Shown here in pieces: positions 1 through 6,528 of a stretch of 17,041 bases of DNA. Within the stretch, counting starts at the first letter, position 1. Every line of letters starts with the position of its first letter. The position numbers and the translations under genes are program-made. Where the stretch lies: assembly GCA_934462885.1 (NCBI GenBank), contig CAKSJC010000013.1, positions 1 to 17,041 on the forward strand, read 5' to 3'. The notes beneath the pieces were generated by a model, which saw nothing but the letters and a program-made list of their open reading frames with translations, was not told the DNA's origin and made no database searches. Source of the DNA: an uncultured Eubacteriales bacterium. Lineage in GTDB: Bacteria > Bacillota > Clostridia > Oscillospirales > CAG-272.

Positions 1-588
1 GTAATATGTTCCGCGGTTGTCGGAATAATAGAGGACAGCGTTCTTGCCGCATTCCGGACATTTAGAGTAGTTATAATCATAATCGTAATCATACCACGGG
101 TAGTCGGGGAAAATAGGGGTGAGATCCGAAATATCGGGTTTCTCAACGTTGCCCTTTCCGCAGTTTATGCAGTAATAGCAGATTTTTCCGTTCTTTACAT
201 ACCATACGAGCTGGAATTTACCGCATTCGTTACATCTGTTAACGTGATATGTGCCGGAATCGGGTTCGGAAACCGATATGCTTTCTGTTCCCTTGCCGTC
301 GCAATCCTTTTCGAGACAGGTCCAAACGACTTCATAGCCTTCGATACGGTAGATTGCCGTACCTCCGCACTTTTTGCATGTGCCGAGAGTTGCTTTCTTG
401 GAGTTTATTGAACTTATAACGTCAAGATATTCCTTATAATTTCTCTCTTTGAGAGCAAGAAGAAAATCTCTGGACGCGCTTTCGTTATATAAGGGTTTAT
501 CGTCGTCAAAAATGCCGCGGGCGCCGATGCTTACCGCCATGGTTGCAATCATAAGGGCGGCAAGAAGAAATGATAAAAATTTTTTCAT
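1..588 (-). CDS. Secreted multi-zinc-ribbon protein (partial, runs off left edge)
   Basis: I translated this reading frame from the minus strand. It opens with ATG at 588 and stays open for 196 codons to the window edge, so the C-terminus is missing. The start is supported by an AAAGGA site nine bases upstream. Residues 1-23 form a signal peptide: MKK, then a hydrophobic run ending near SIGA. The rest is hydrophilic and carries repeated cysteine knuckles: C71/C74 (CKKCGG), C91/C96, C119/C122 (CNECGK), C137/C140/C143 and C177/C180 (CPECGK). Between the last two is a Tyr/Asp-rich stretch, about residues 163-175. The pattern fits successive zinc ribbons, with one or two possibly rubredoxin-like. 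The combination of an export signal and zinc ribbons is unusual, since such ribbons are mostly cytoplasmic. I do not recognise the family or know its function. It is transcribed away from the CPBP gene, with about 307 bases between the two start codons. Confidence 0.8.
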   Translation of the reverse strand, partial: MKKFLSFLLAALMIATMAVSIGARGIFDDDKPLYNESASRDFLLALKERNYKEYLDVISSINSKKATLGTCKKCGGTAIYRIEGYEVVWTCLEKDCDGKGTESISVSEPDSGTYHVNRCNECGKFQLVWYVKNGKICYYCINCGKGNVEKPDISDLTPIFPDYPWYDYDYDYNYSKCPECGKNAVLYYSDNRGTYY

Positions 589-895
589 ATCTGCCAATCC
601 TTTCTTAAAATGAGATATTATTACATTTACCAGTATATCATAATTGTGCCGCAAAATTGTTAATAAGATATTAATTATTAATACAGTAAATAAACTTAGA
701 AAGTTTTTCTTTCTTCTGTATGCTTAGACGTATCGAACAGACATTTTGTTCCCATTTTGAAATATTTTTCTTTTTTTGTTTCACATTTATTTCACCGGCT
801 CTTTTGCAAATTATCTTGAAAACTTCATTTTATAATGTTATAATGAAAATAATTTATCACATATTTACTGTTTCGGCGTAAGAGAGGATCGAAAA
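589..895. other. Divergent intergenic region, AT-rich
   Basis: This stretch separates the divergent zinc-ribbon gene and CPBP protease gene. It is very AT-rich. The plus-strand promoter at 816-844 is clear. For the minus-strand gene there is only a loose -10-like TATGATATACT (minus strand, about 627-637) without a convincing -35. I see no open frame with a ribosome binding site and no strong hairpin. Confidence 0.6.
816..844 (+). promoter_or_regulatory. Sigma-A type promoter of the CPBP protease gene
   Basis: TTGAAA at 816-821 and TATAAT at 839-844 are separated by exactly 17 bases. The start codon lies about 50 bases downstream. This probably drives the CPBP gene and the overlapping tadA. 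Confidence 0.75.
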
Positions 896-1699
896 ATGGA
901 AGAAGCTAAATTAAACCGCTTAATGAAAGCTATGCTCCCCTTTATTGTAATGGTTCTTATCGAGCGTATTCTTATTCTTTTTCTCGCTAAAACCTCTCTT
1001 CCGAGGATTTTTGTTGATCTTCTTTCTTTCCTACCTGCTGCTTTTTCGGCTATAATCTTTTTCCATGCGAGCAATTTTACGGGAACTGACGAGGATTCTC
1101 TGCGCACTAAAGAAAAGCGGTCGGTTTTCGACTGCATGACGTACTCGGTAATGATCGCAGCTATCCTTGTCATAATGATGTACGCCCTTTCTTCAATACT
1201 TAACGGGGGTCAGCAACCGATAAAACTGACTTTTATCACTTTAATATCGAGCGTGGTGATACATCCGTTTCTTGAAGAATATATTTTCAGATATTTGTTT
1301 TATACACAGCTCAGGGAGATGAGCACAATATTCGGCGGAATAGCTCAGGCAATAATGTTTGCGATAGTTCACGATTCGATAGAAGGAATGCTGTTTGCGC
1401 TTTGCGGAGGATTCGCGTTTGCGGTGCTTTACGAAAAACTCGGTCGGCTTTTCCCCGCCATAGCCGTACATGCCGCTCTGAATCTGCGTTCTCTTCTGTA
1501 TCTGACGGTTTTCGCATCCATGCCGACGGTGAGAGACGTTATCGACATAGTTATACTGATTTTGGGCTTTGCGTCGTTCTTATTCCTGTTCATTAGGCAC
1601 GGACACAGAAAAGCGGCGGAGAAAAAAACAAAATATACGCTTTCTCCGACGATAGAAGCGCCGGAGTTTATCTCGGAGGATGAAGAAAAAGATGCTTGA
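896..1699 (+). CDS. CPBP family intramembrane metalloprotease
   Basis: This 267-residue multi-pass membrane protein has the CPBP (Abi/CAAX protease) signature. Motif 1 is E127-E128-x-x-x-R132 (LEEYIFRYLFY). Motif 2 is the F-x-x-x-H of FAIVH, ending at H159. Motif 3 is H192-x-x-x-N196 in VHAALN. These glutamates, histidines and asparagine form the active site of glutamic-type intramembrane proteases such as eukaryotic Rce1. Hydrophobic segments lie roughly at 10-30, 38-57, 82-102, 113-126, 145-160, 162-180, 184-210 and 214-234. The last 30 residues are a charged cytosolic tail. The start follows an AGAGAGGA site. Bacterial CPBP proteins include bacteriocin self-immunity factors and surface-protein processing enzymes, but no bacteriocin gene is visible here, so the substrate is unknown. 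The 3' end overlaps the start of tadA, which suggests one transcript. Confidence 0.9.
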   Translation: MEEAKLNRLMKAMLPFIVMVLIERILILFLAKTSLPRIFVDLLSFLPAAFSAIIFFHASNFTGTDEDSLRTKEKRSVFDCMTYSVMIAAILVIMMYALSSILNGGQQPIKLTFITLISSVVIHPFLEEYIFRYLFYTQLREMSTIFGGIAQAIMFAIVHDSIEGMLFALCGGFAFAVLYEKLGRLFPAIAVHAALNLRSLLYLTVFASMPTVRDVIDIVILILGFASFLFLFIRHGHRKAAEKKTKYTLSPTIEAPEFISEDEEKDA

Positions 1700-2327
1700 G
1701 CCATCTCTTTTAGACAGAGAGCGTGAAGAAAAGATTGCCGAAATCATCGCGCGGTACAATGCGATCCTCAAAGAATTCGCCGTTCATGACGGCGCAATGA
1801 GCGCACATAACGCCGTAACCCGAACGACGGAGTCCGGCGATCTGCGGATGCCGCCTGAAAATAAAAAAATGCGCGACACAGACGCCGTATGTATGAGCGC
1901 TGCTCTTGAACTTGCAGCTCTTGCCGCCGAAGAAGGAGACGTTCCGGTCGGCGCAGTCGTTTTTCGCGACGGTGCGATAATCGCGGGAGATTGTAACGGG
2001 CGTGAAAAATACCGCGACGCTTCTTATCACGCAGAGACCGCAGTTATCTCAAAATCCTGCCGTCTGCTCGGCGGTTGGCGCCTTGTTGGATGTACGCTTT
2101 ACGTCACTCTTGAACCGTGTCCTATGTGCGCCGGCGCTATATGGTGCGCAAGGATACCGAAAGTCGTGATAGGCGCAAAAGACGCGAAAGCCGGAGCTAT
2201 GGGAAGTCTTATCAATCTCAACTCATATCCGCTGAACCATAAACCGGAAGTACACTTAGGAGTTCTCGAGAGCGAATCGCGTGCTCTTTTGCAGGATTTT
2301 TTCGCAGTCCGCCGAAGAAAAAAATAA
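1692..2327 (+). CDS. tadA: tRNA-specific adenosine deaminase TadA with N-terminal extension
   Basis: TadA converts adenosine-34 to inosine in the wobble position of tRNA-Arg(ACG), allowing one tRNA to read several codons. The zinc deaminase core is plain: H117-A118-E119 (in YHAETAV) supplies a zinc ligand and the proton shuttle. E145-P-C147-P-M-C150 supplies the two cysteine ligands. Numbering is from the upstream ATG at 1680. I prefer the ATG at 1692, because the only good site, GGAGG at 1675-1679, abuts the 1680 ATG but sits 12 bases from 1692. The protein is then 211 residues, about 50-60 longer than usual TadA; the extra part is N-terminal, charged and helical at first. A conventional-length start (M64 at 1869) has no ribosome binding site. 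The gene overlaps the CPBP gene by 8 bases. CMP/dCMP deaminase relatives are a less likely alternative. Confidence 0.9.
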   Translation: MLEPSLLDREREEKIAEIIARYNAILKEFAVHDGAMSAHNAVTRTTESGDLRMPPENKKMRDTDAVCMSAALELAALAAEEGDVPVGAVVFRDGAIIAGDCNGREKYRDASYHAETAVISKSCRLLGGWRLVGCTLYVTLEPCPMCAGAIWCARIPKVVIGAKDAKAGAMGSLINLNSYPLNHKPEVHLGVLESESRALLQDFFAVRRRKK

Positions 2328-2517
2328 ACCGAGAATCATTGCGTGATCGCTTTTCTTTTCTGTCGCAGGCAACCGCCGCAAAATGCTTAAAAGACGGGAG
2401 AAAAAGGCAGGATTATGCGTAAGTCGGTAACTGATCCCGACATTCTTAAAACTTTACTTAGTAATCGTTCGATAACACACGAGAAAATTTGACGCTTCGT
2501 GCGCCGAAAGGAGAAAA
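2328..2517 (+). other. Intergenic region with a possible 25-codon small ORF at 2415-2492
   Basis: Between tadA and the HAD gene, ATG at 2415 opens a 25-codon frame (MRKSVTDPDILKTL...) ending with TGA at 2492. An AGGCAGG site lies a few bases upstream of it. It ends 25 bases before the HAD start codon, so it could be a leader peptide or chance. I found neither a clear terminator after tadA nor a consensus promoter here, so tadA and HAD may be cotranscribed. Confidence 0.25.
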
Positions 2518-3387
2518 ATGAGCGAAACCTTATATATTTCCGATCTTGACGGGACTCTTCTCGACAGCGACGCGCGTCTTCCGCGTGAGACCGCCCAAAA
2601 GATAAACTTTCTTCTCCGGCTCGGGGTACGCATTACTTTTGCAACTGCTCGTACCTCTCGCAGTGTCGTTCAAATTCTCTCTGATATAGATTTTTCTCTG
2701 CCTGCCGCTGCGCCGGTTGCTTTGATGAACGGAGTTCTGATCCGCGACATGAACAGCGGAGAATACATTTCTTCTGCTGTTATCGAAAGAAAAACCGCCG
2801 AAGAAGTTTATTCACGTCTCATAGAAAAAGGCGCCGAGCCGTATATCTATACCGTATGCGACACCGAATACGAAGGAGACGCTCTGAGGACCTATTACCG
2901 CAATATTTCCTGTCCCGCTATGCGCTCGTTTCTTGATGAGCGCGTTGAGAGGTATTCCAAGCCCTTTTTTAAGATATGCGATTTTTACGAAGTCATTGGA
3001 GATGTGGTTTATTTCTGCGTTCTCGGGGAGGAGAAAACCATAAAGGAAGCTTACGCGAGTGTTTCCGAGATTTCTTCGCTGAACAGCGCCGTTTACCGTG
3101 ATTCGTACAATCGGAGCGTATGGTATCTTGAGATTTTCTCGTGTAACGCGTCAAAGAGGCACGCCGTACGGTTTCTTCGAACTTTCACAGGCGCGGATGA
3201 GATCGTATGTTTCGGCGATAATATAAACGATATCCCGATGTTTGAGGAATCCGATCGGGCGGTAGCCGTAGAAAACGCGGTTGCCGAAGCAAAAAATGCG
3301 GCTGACGAGGTTTGTCGGAATGTTGCGGATTATATTGAAAAAGACAGCGCGGTACGCCGCAAAATCGAGTTGAGTTTTTTTAACTGA
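2518..3387 (+). CDS. Cof-type HAD-IIB family phosphatase
   Basis: This 289-residue protein carries all four HAD motifs. Motif I is DLDGTLLD, with the nucleophile D9 and the acid/base D11. Motif II is T43 in FATARTSR. Motif III is K213 in ASKRHAV. Motif IV is GDNINDIPMF (D234 and D238). The cap between about 80 and 205 is the large C2B (IIB) type, as in Cof/YidA/YwtE proteins. These enzymes dephosphorylate sugar phosphates, flavin precursors (FMN, 5-amino-6-ribitylamino-uracil phosphate) or cofactor intermediates, and the substrate cannot be read from sequence. Length is typical for the family (about 270-290). The start follows a strong AAAGGAG site 4-5 bases upstream. The gene is downstream of tadA in the same direction and is followed by a hairpin before the DUF436 gene. 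Confidence 0.92.
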   Translation: MSETLYISDLDGTLLDSDARLPRETAQKINFLLRLGVRITFATARTSRSVVQILSDIDFSLPAAAPVALMNGVLIRDMNSGEYISSAVIERKTAEEVYSRLIEKGAEPYIYTVCDTEYEGDALRTYYRNISCPAMRSFLDERVERYSKPFFKICDFYEVIGDVVYFCVLGEEKTIKEAYASVSEISSLNSAVYRDSYNRSVWYLEIFSCNASKRHAVRFLRTFTGADEIVCFGDNINDIPMFEESDRAVAVENAVAEAKNAADEVCRNVADYIEKDSAVRRKIELSFFN

Positions 3388-3390
3388 ATA

Positions 3391-3439
3391 AAAAGCCGAG
3401 AAAAAAACATATGTTTCGGAGTGGATTTTATCGGCTTTT
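3391..3439 (+). terminator. Possible weak terminator hairpin after the HAD gene
   Basis: AAAAGCCGA at 3391-3399 pairs perfectly with TCGGCTTTT at 3431-3439. The 31-base loop contains a smaller palindrome, AAACATATGTTT. The T-run is inside the right arm and the sequence after it is not U-rich, so termination may be partial. Confidence 0.35.
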
Positions 3440-3476
3440 ACTGTATAACACAGAACAAATGAAAGAGGGAATAAAT

Positions 3477-4046
3477 ATGTTTTCACTTGAAGATATCACG
3501 AATCAATCTTATGCCGCGGCAAGCGAGCTTCTGCGTGTTGCAAATGTGCAAAAAGGCGCAATAATGGCGGTTGGATGTTCATCATCGGAGATCTGCGGCG
3601 GGGTGATCGGTCATTTTTCCTCCCCCGAAACTGCAGACGCAGTATTTGAGGGGCTTTCAAAAGCCGCAGAGGAGTTCGGCATTTATATTGCGGCTCAGTG
3701 CTGTGAACATCTGAATCGTGCTATTGTTGTAGAGCGCGAAGCGGTAAGGCTTCAGTTAGAGGCTGGAGTCATTTCTTCGGTCAACGCGGTTCCTCAACCG
3801 AAAGCAGGCGGATCGTTTGCGTCTTGCGCTTACCGCTCGTTTTCTGATCCGGTAGTTCTCGAACATATCAAAGCCGACTGCGGACTTGATATAGGAAAAA
3901 CGCTCATCGGTATGCACCTCAAGGAAGTCGTGGTTCCGGTGCGCCTCTCGATCGATCATATCGGTGATGCCGTACTGGTCGCCGCCCGCACCCGCTCAAA
4001 ATTTATAGGAGGCTGCCGCGCCGTATATGACGAGAAGCTGTTGTGA
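3477..4046 (+). CDS. DUF436 / TIGR01440 (YwlG-like) protein
   Basis: The protein is 189 residues from ATG 3477, which follows GAGGG by about seven bases. An in-frame ATG at 3411 lies inside the upstream hairpin and has no ribosome binding site, so I reject it. The sequence matches the YwlG/UPF0340 family as I know it: an N-terminal helix, then AIMAVGCSSSEICGG, an internal AAQCCEHLNRA, and near the C-terminus IGMHLKEVVVPVRL and IGDAVLVAARTRSKFIGG. The family is widespread in Bacillota and its biochemical role is not established. In Bacillus ywlG lies near ywlE/glyA, but no such neighbours are present here. The conserved cysteines near residue 33 and in QCCEH could matter for function; that is speculation. 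A long hairpin follows the stop. Confidence 0.88.
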   Translation: MFSLEDITNQSYAAASELLRVANVQKGAIMAVGCSSSEICGGVIGHFSSPETADAVFEGLSKAAEEFGIYIAAQCCEHLNRAIVVEREAVRLQLEAGVISSVNAVPQPKAGGSFASCAYRSFSDPVVLEHIKADCGLDIGKTLIGMHLKEVVVPVRLSIDHIGDAVLVAARTRSKFIGGCRAVYDEKLL

Positions 4047-4098
4047 TAAGCGGGAGCCAAGGGGGCAATCGTGCGGCATTCAGAAGCGGTGAAACCTA

Positions 4099-4135
4099 AG
4101 AAACGAGGGATACTTCAAAAGTATCCCTCGTTTCT
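4099..4135 (+). terminator. Long hairpin after the DUF436 gene
   Basis: AGAAACGAGGGATACTT (4099-4115) pairs perfectly with AAGTATCCCTCGTTTCT (4119-4135): a 17-bp stem with a 3-base loop. It begins about 50 bases after the DUF436 stop. The downstream sequence (CTGTCAATAAG) lacks a T-run, so this may be an mRNA-stabilising 3' structure as much as a true intrinsic terminator. Confidence 0.55.
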
Positions 4136-4138
4136 CTG

Positions 4139-4384
4139 TCAATAAGCTTTTATCCGAGCGGACAAAAGCAGCTTGACTTTTTCGTATGTTATGATTTTTG
4201 CATAGCTGGTCTTTTTGAGCATGCCTCTTGTATATCTTTGGTACAGCTTGTTTTTACATATCTTGTTTTCGTATACCCTGAATATACCGTCTATCCCCTT
4301 TTTCAGTCCGAAAGTTTTTGAAAAAGGGAACGGGGAAAAACTTTTTATAAAAAGTTTTTCCCCGTTCTTTATGCTTTTTTAATA
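4139..4384 (-). pseudogene. Possible coding remnant (C-terminal fragment)
   Basis: On the minus strand a frame is open from about 4384 to TGA at 4139-4141, roughly 80 codons. The last 50 or so read like real protein: GIDGIFRVYENKICKNKLYQ, then a Lys-rich stretch ending LLLSARIKAY. The upstream part runs through the 4328-4367 palindrome. The first in-frame ATG is only at 4222, leaving 27 residues, and it has no good ribosome binding site. This could be the tail of a decayed gene or chance. I cannot name a family. Confidence 0.25.
4328..4367 (-). terminator. Near-perfect palindrome, probable (bidirectional) terminator of the SLH gene
   Basis: GAACGGGGAAAAACTTTTT (4328-4346) and AAAAAGTTTTTCCCCGTTC (4349-4367) form a 19-bp inverted repeat around two bases. 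It lies about 30 bases downstream of the minus-strand SLH stop. Reading minus, it is followed by CCCTTTTTC; reading plus, by TTTATGCTTTTTT. It could terminate from either side. A further AAAGTTTTT copy at 4311-4319 suggests it may belong to a dispersed repeat family. Confidence 0.6.
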
Positions 4385-4395
4385 GTTTCTCTTAA

Positions 4396-5682
4396 TTATT
4401 TTACAACAGTTGTCATGAAAGCGTGGATTGCTACCGCGATTTCGGAACGAGCTGCCTGGTCCTTAGCTGCGAGCTTGCCGTCAACTGCTGTGAGAATCTT
4501 GTTAGCTACCGCCCACTTTACGTTTTCTACTGCGTAAGAGGAGATATTGTCCTTGTCGGCGAATGCTGCGAGATCGTCAGCCGCGCTTACGTCGTAACCC
4601 TTGAGGTTTGCGTATCTGTAAAGAATTGCAGCAACCTGCTCTCTTGTAAGAGCGTTTGTGGGAGCGTATCTGTCATCTGCTACGCCGTTTACTATGCCGT
4701 TAGCTGCCGCCCATTCGATAGCCGCTGTGTACCACTGTCCATCTGCTACGTCTGTGAACTTTCCTGTGTAAGCTGCTTCGGGCTGTCCTTCAAGTCTGTA
4801 AAGTACAGTAACGATCGTTGCTCTGTTGAGCTCCTTATCCGGTGTGAATTCCGTGTCGGAGGTTCCGTTCATGTAGCCGTTTTCATAGCAGTACTTTACT
4901 GCTTCTACGTATGCTGCGTCTGCCGGTACGTCTGTGAAAGGAAGTCCTGTTGAGGGCTTAGTGTCTGTTGCGGGAGCAGAAGAAGCGCCGCCGAGGTTAA
5001 CTGTCATGTATGTAGCTTCTTTCCAAGGAGCTACCTTTTCCATGTTGTCGTTTTCCATAACGACGAATTCCTGTGTTGTTCCGTCTGTGAAGCAGTTGTT
5101 GATCGTTGTGCAAACACCGATAGCGCTTGATGTTACATTGTAGAGCGCGAACTCAACAGTGTATGTGTCGCCGTTGTCAACTGCCGCATATCCGAAGTAC
5201 TGAGAGCATCCGTCAGCTTCGATTGACTTTGTACCTGTGATTCTGTCGTATACGTAAGGCTTTCCTTCGGGAGTGATGAGGTACTGTGTGGAATCCGCTC
5301 TGTTGTCGCTGTTCTTCTGGTTGATGATGATCTCAAAAGAATCGGCACGGTAAAGCTTCGGCTGTCCTTCTTCGTTAAGCTGAGCCTCGTTGTTGCGGTC
5401 GCCGTCGTTTACTTCAACAAAAACGTAAAGTGTGCCGTCTTTGTGAACCATGTAAACTGTAGCGTATGCTTCAGTGAAAGGCATTGTTACGGAGAGGTTT
5501 TTGTCAACCGTGAAAGAAAGAGCGTTGTCGTATGCTGCATCTTTAACACCGTCTACTGTGGGAGCTGTTGCCGCCTCGGGAGCTGTTCCAAGCTCGCCTG
5601 CTGCCGGGAATGCATTGGCGGGAATTACAAGCATTGCCGCTATCATTGCAATCACCATTACGAGACTAATGGTCTTTTTCAT
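4396..5682 (-). CDS. SLH-domain surface protein with CBM9-like domain
   Basis: The protein is 428 residues from ATG 5682. GGAGGAG lies six to seven bases upstream, so an in-frame TTG 15 bases earlier falls on the ribosome binding site and is unlikely. Residues 1-24 form a Sec signal peptide, cleaving after PANA. Residues about 40-230 resemble a CBM9/DOMON-like sugar-binding fold: an opening PTVDGVKDAAYDNA, then LYVFVEVNDGD and an ADSFEIIIN strand pair. A Ser/Thr/Pro linker (233-246) leads to three SLH repeats at about 249-298, 309-361 and 374-423, each starting with F-x-D and ending with an R-x-x-x-A/V...Y motif. SLH triplets bind pyruvylated or related secondary wall polymer, so the protein is probably displayed on the cell surface. 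It is transcribed alone from a near-consensus promoter and ends at a long hairpin. The ligand of the first domain is unknown. Confidence 0.9.
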   Translation of the reverse strand: MKKTISLVMVIAMIAAMLVIPANAFPAAGELGTAPEAATAPTVDGVKDAAYDNALSFTVDKNLSVTMPFTEAYATVYMVHKDGTLYVFVEVNDGDRNNEAQLNEEGQPKLYRADSFEIIINQKNSDNRADSTQYLITPEGKPYVYDRITGTKSIEADGCSQYFGYAAVDNGDTYTVEFALYNVTSSAIGVCTTINNCFTDGTTQEFVVMENDNMEKVAPWKEATYMTVNLGGASSAPATDTKPSTGLPFTDVPADAAYVEAVKYCYENGYMNGTSDTEFTPDKELNRATIVTVLYRLEGQPEAAYTGKFTDVADGQWYTAAIEWAAANGIVNGVADDRYAPTNALTREQVAAILYRYANLKGYDVSAADDLAAFADKDNISSYAVENVKWAVANKILTAVDGKLAAKDQAARSEIAVAIHAFMTTVVK

Positions 5683-5777
5683 GTGGATCTCCTCCAAAAA
5701 AATAAATATATTGTGTTACCGGCCGCTGTTTGCGACGGATAGCATCTTCAAAAAACATACATCTCTGCTGCACCGCA

Positions 5778-5806
5778 ATTATAACATTATATTTCCGTGA
5801 AATCAA
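5778..5806 (-). promoter_or_regulatory. Strong sigma-A type promoter of the SLH protein gene
   Basis: On the minus strand TTGATT (5806-5801) and TATAAT (5783-5778) are separated by exactly 17 bases. Transcription would start near 5770, giving an untranslated leader of about 90 bases before the GGAGGAG site and the ATG at 5682. Confidence 0.8.
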
Positions 5807-6006
5807 TATGTTTTTGAAAAAAGCAATCATTTTCCACATTTTAATTTTGTAAAATCTTTTTGATTTATACATATTTTAAAATGCATAAAAACGGAATATG
5901 TGAATGTGATCAAAATCTCTTTTTTCGAAAAATAATTGCACAGGACAAAAAGTAACCCGGCGCCAAAAGGGGTGTGACGTATACCGTTAAGAAACGATCA
6001 AATCAA

Positions 6007-6040
6007 GAAACGGGAGTTTTTTCACAAAAACTCCCGTTTC
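6007..6040 (-). terminator. Terminator of the paaK-ACT operon
   Basis: GAAACGGGAGTTTTT (6007-6021) and AAAAACTCCCGTTTC (6026-6040) form a perfect 15-bp stem with loop TCAC. It lies about 20 bases beyond the minus-strand ACT stop. The following minus-strand bases (TTGATTTG) are moderately T-rich. Confidence 0.75.
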
Positions 6041-6061
6041 ATTTTGTATTGCTCCTGCTTT

Positions 6062-6490
6062 TCAGCGGATGTCGTCTGCGGAGATAAGCGTGAATCCGTC
6101 CGCAGAAAGGAGAGCTTCGGTTTCGGATAGATCTGCCGCCACTTTCATTACCACATAAGCGTGACCTGCGCTTGGGGCTGTGAAAGCGTAGAGATATTCG
6201 ATGAATATATTCTTTTTTGTTACCTCGGCGAGGAGTTCCGCGAGTCCGCCTTTCGAGTCCGGTATCTGAACTCCGATCACATCGGTAACGTTAACGATTT
6301 TTTCGGCTTCGGAAAGAGCGAAAGCTGCTTTTCTCGGATCGTTCACGATAAGTCTTAAAACGCCGTAGCTCTGGGTGTCCGCCACGCTGAATGCGCGGAG
6401 ATCTATGTCCGCGTCGGCGAGGATCTTGGTTATTTCATAAAGGGATCCGCTTTTGTTCTCTGCAAACACTGATAACTGCTTTACCGACAT
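6062..6490 (-). CDS. Tandem ACT-domain protein
   Basis: This 142-residue protein consists of two ACT domains and little else. The first spans about residues 3-67 (VKQLSVFAENKSGSLYEITK, the typical N-G/S-x-L loop), the second about 70-136 (IPDSKGGLAELLAEV...). ACT pairs bind small ligands, usually amino acids, and often form dimers. The gene is second in an operon: it starts 38 bases after the paaK stop, with an AAAGGAGG site eight bases before its ATG. In many Clostridia and methanogens I know a stand-alone ACT protein beside phenylacetate-CoA ligase, often with indolepyruvate ferredoxin oxidoreductase genes, which are absent from this window. It probably senses an aromatic or branched amino acid and modulates the pathway, but ligand and target are inference. 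A hairpin terminator follows. Confidence 0.9.
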   Translation of the reverse strand: MSVKQLSVFAENKSGSLYEITKILADADIDLRAFSVADTQSYGVLRLIVNDPRKAAFALSEAEKIVNVTDVIGVQIPDSKGGLAELLAEVTKKNIFIEYLYAFTAPSAGHAYVVMKVAADLSETEALLSADGFTLISADDIR

Positions 6491-6528
6491 TTGTTATTCC
6501 TCCTTTTGATTCACTTGTTCAGTGGGGT

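Larger units (their letters stand above)
4047..4395. other. Hairpin-rich gap between convergent genes
   Basis: This gap holds two long inverted repeats, at 4099-4135 and 4328-4367. Between them the minus strand has an open frame from about 4384 to the stop at 4139 that reads as protein-like but has no usable start at its upstream end. Beyond these I see no gene. Confidence 0.5.
5683..6061. other. Intergenic region with SLH promoter and ACT-gene terminator
   Basis: From right to left it holds the hairpin at 6007-6040 that ends the paaK-ACT transcript, an AT-rich stretch with no convincing gene, the promoter at 5778-5806, and a leader of about 90 bases before the SLH start codon. Confidence 0.6.

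Noticed and set aside
2328..2517. Small SRP RNA gene after tadA (a known neighbour in some Bacillota)
   Set aside because: I looked for the conserved GGAAGGAAGCAGC-type apical motif and did not find it.
4423..4953. 176-codon plus-strand frame opposite the SLH gene
   Set aside because: It is the antisense shadow of a strongly supported gene; its Cys/Val/Tyr-rich composition and lack of a ribosome binding site are typical of such shadows.
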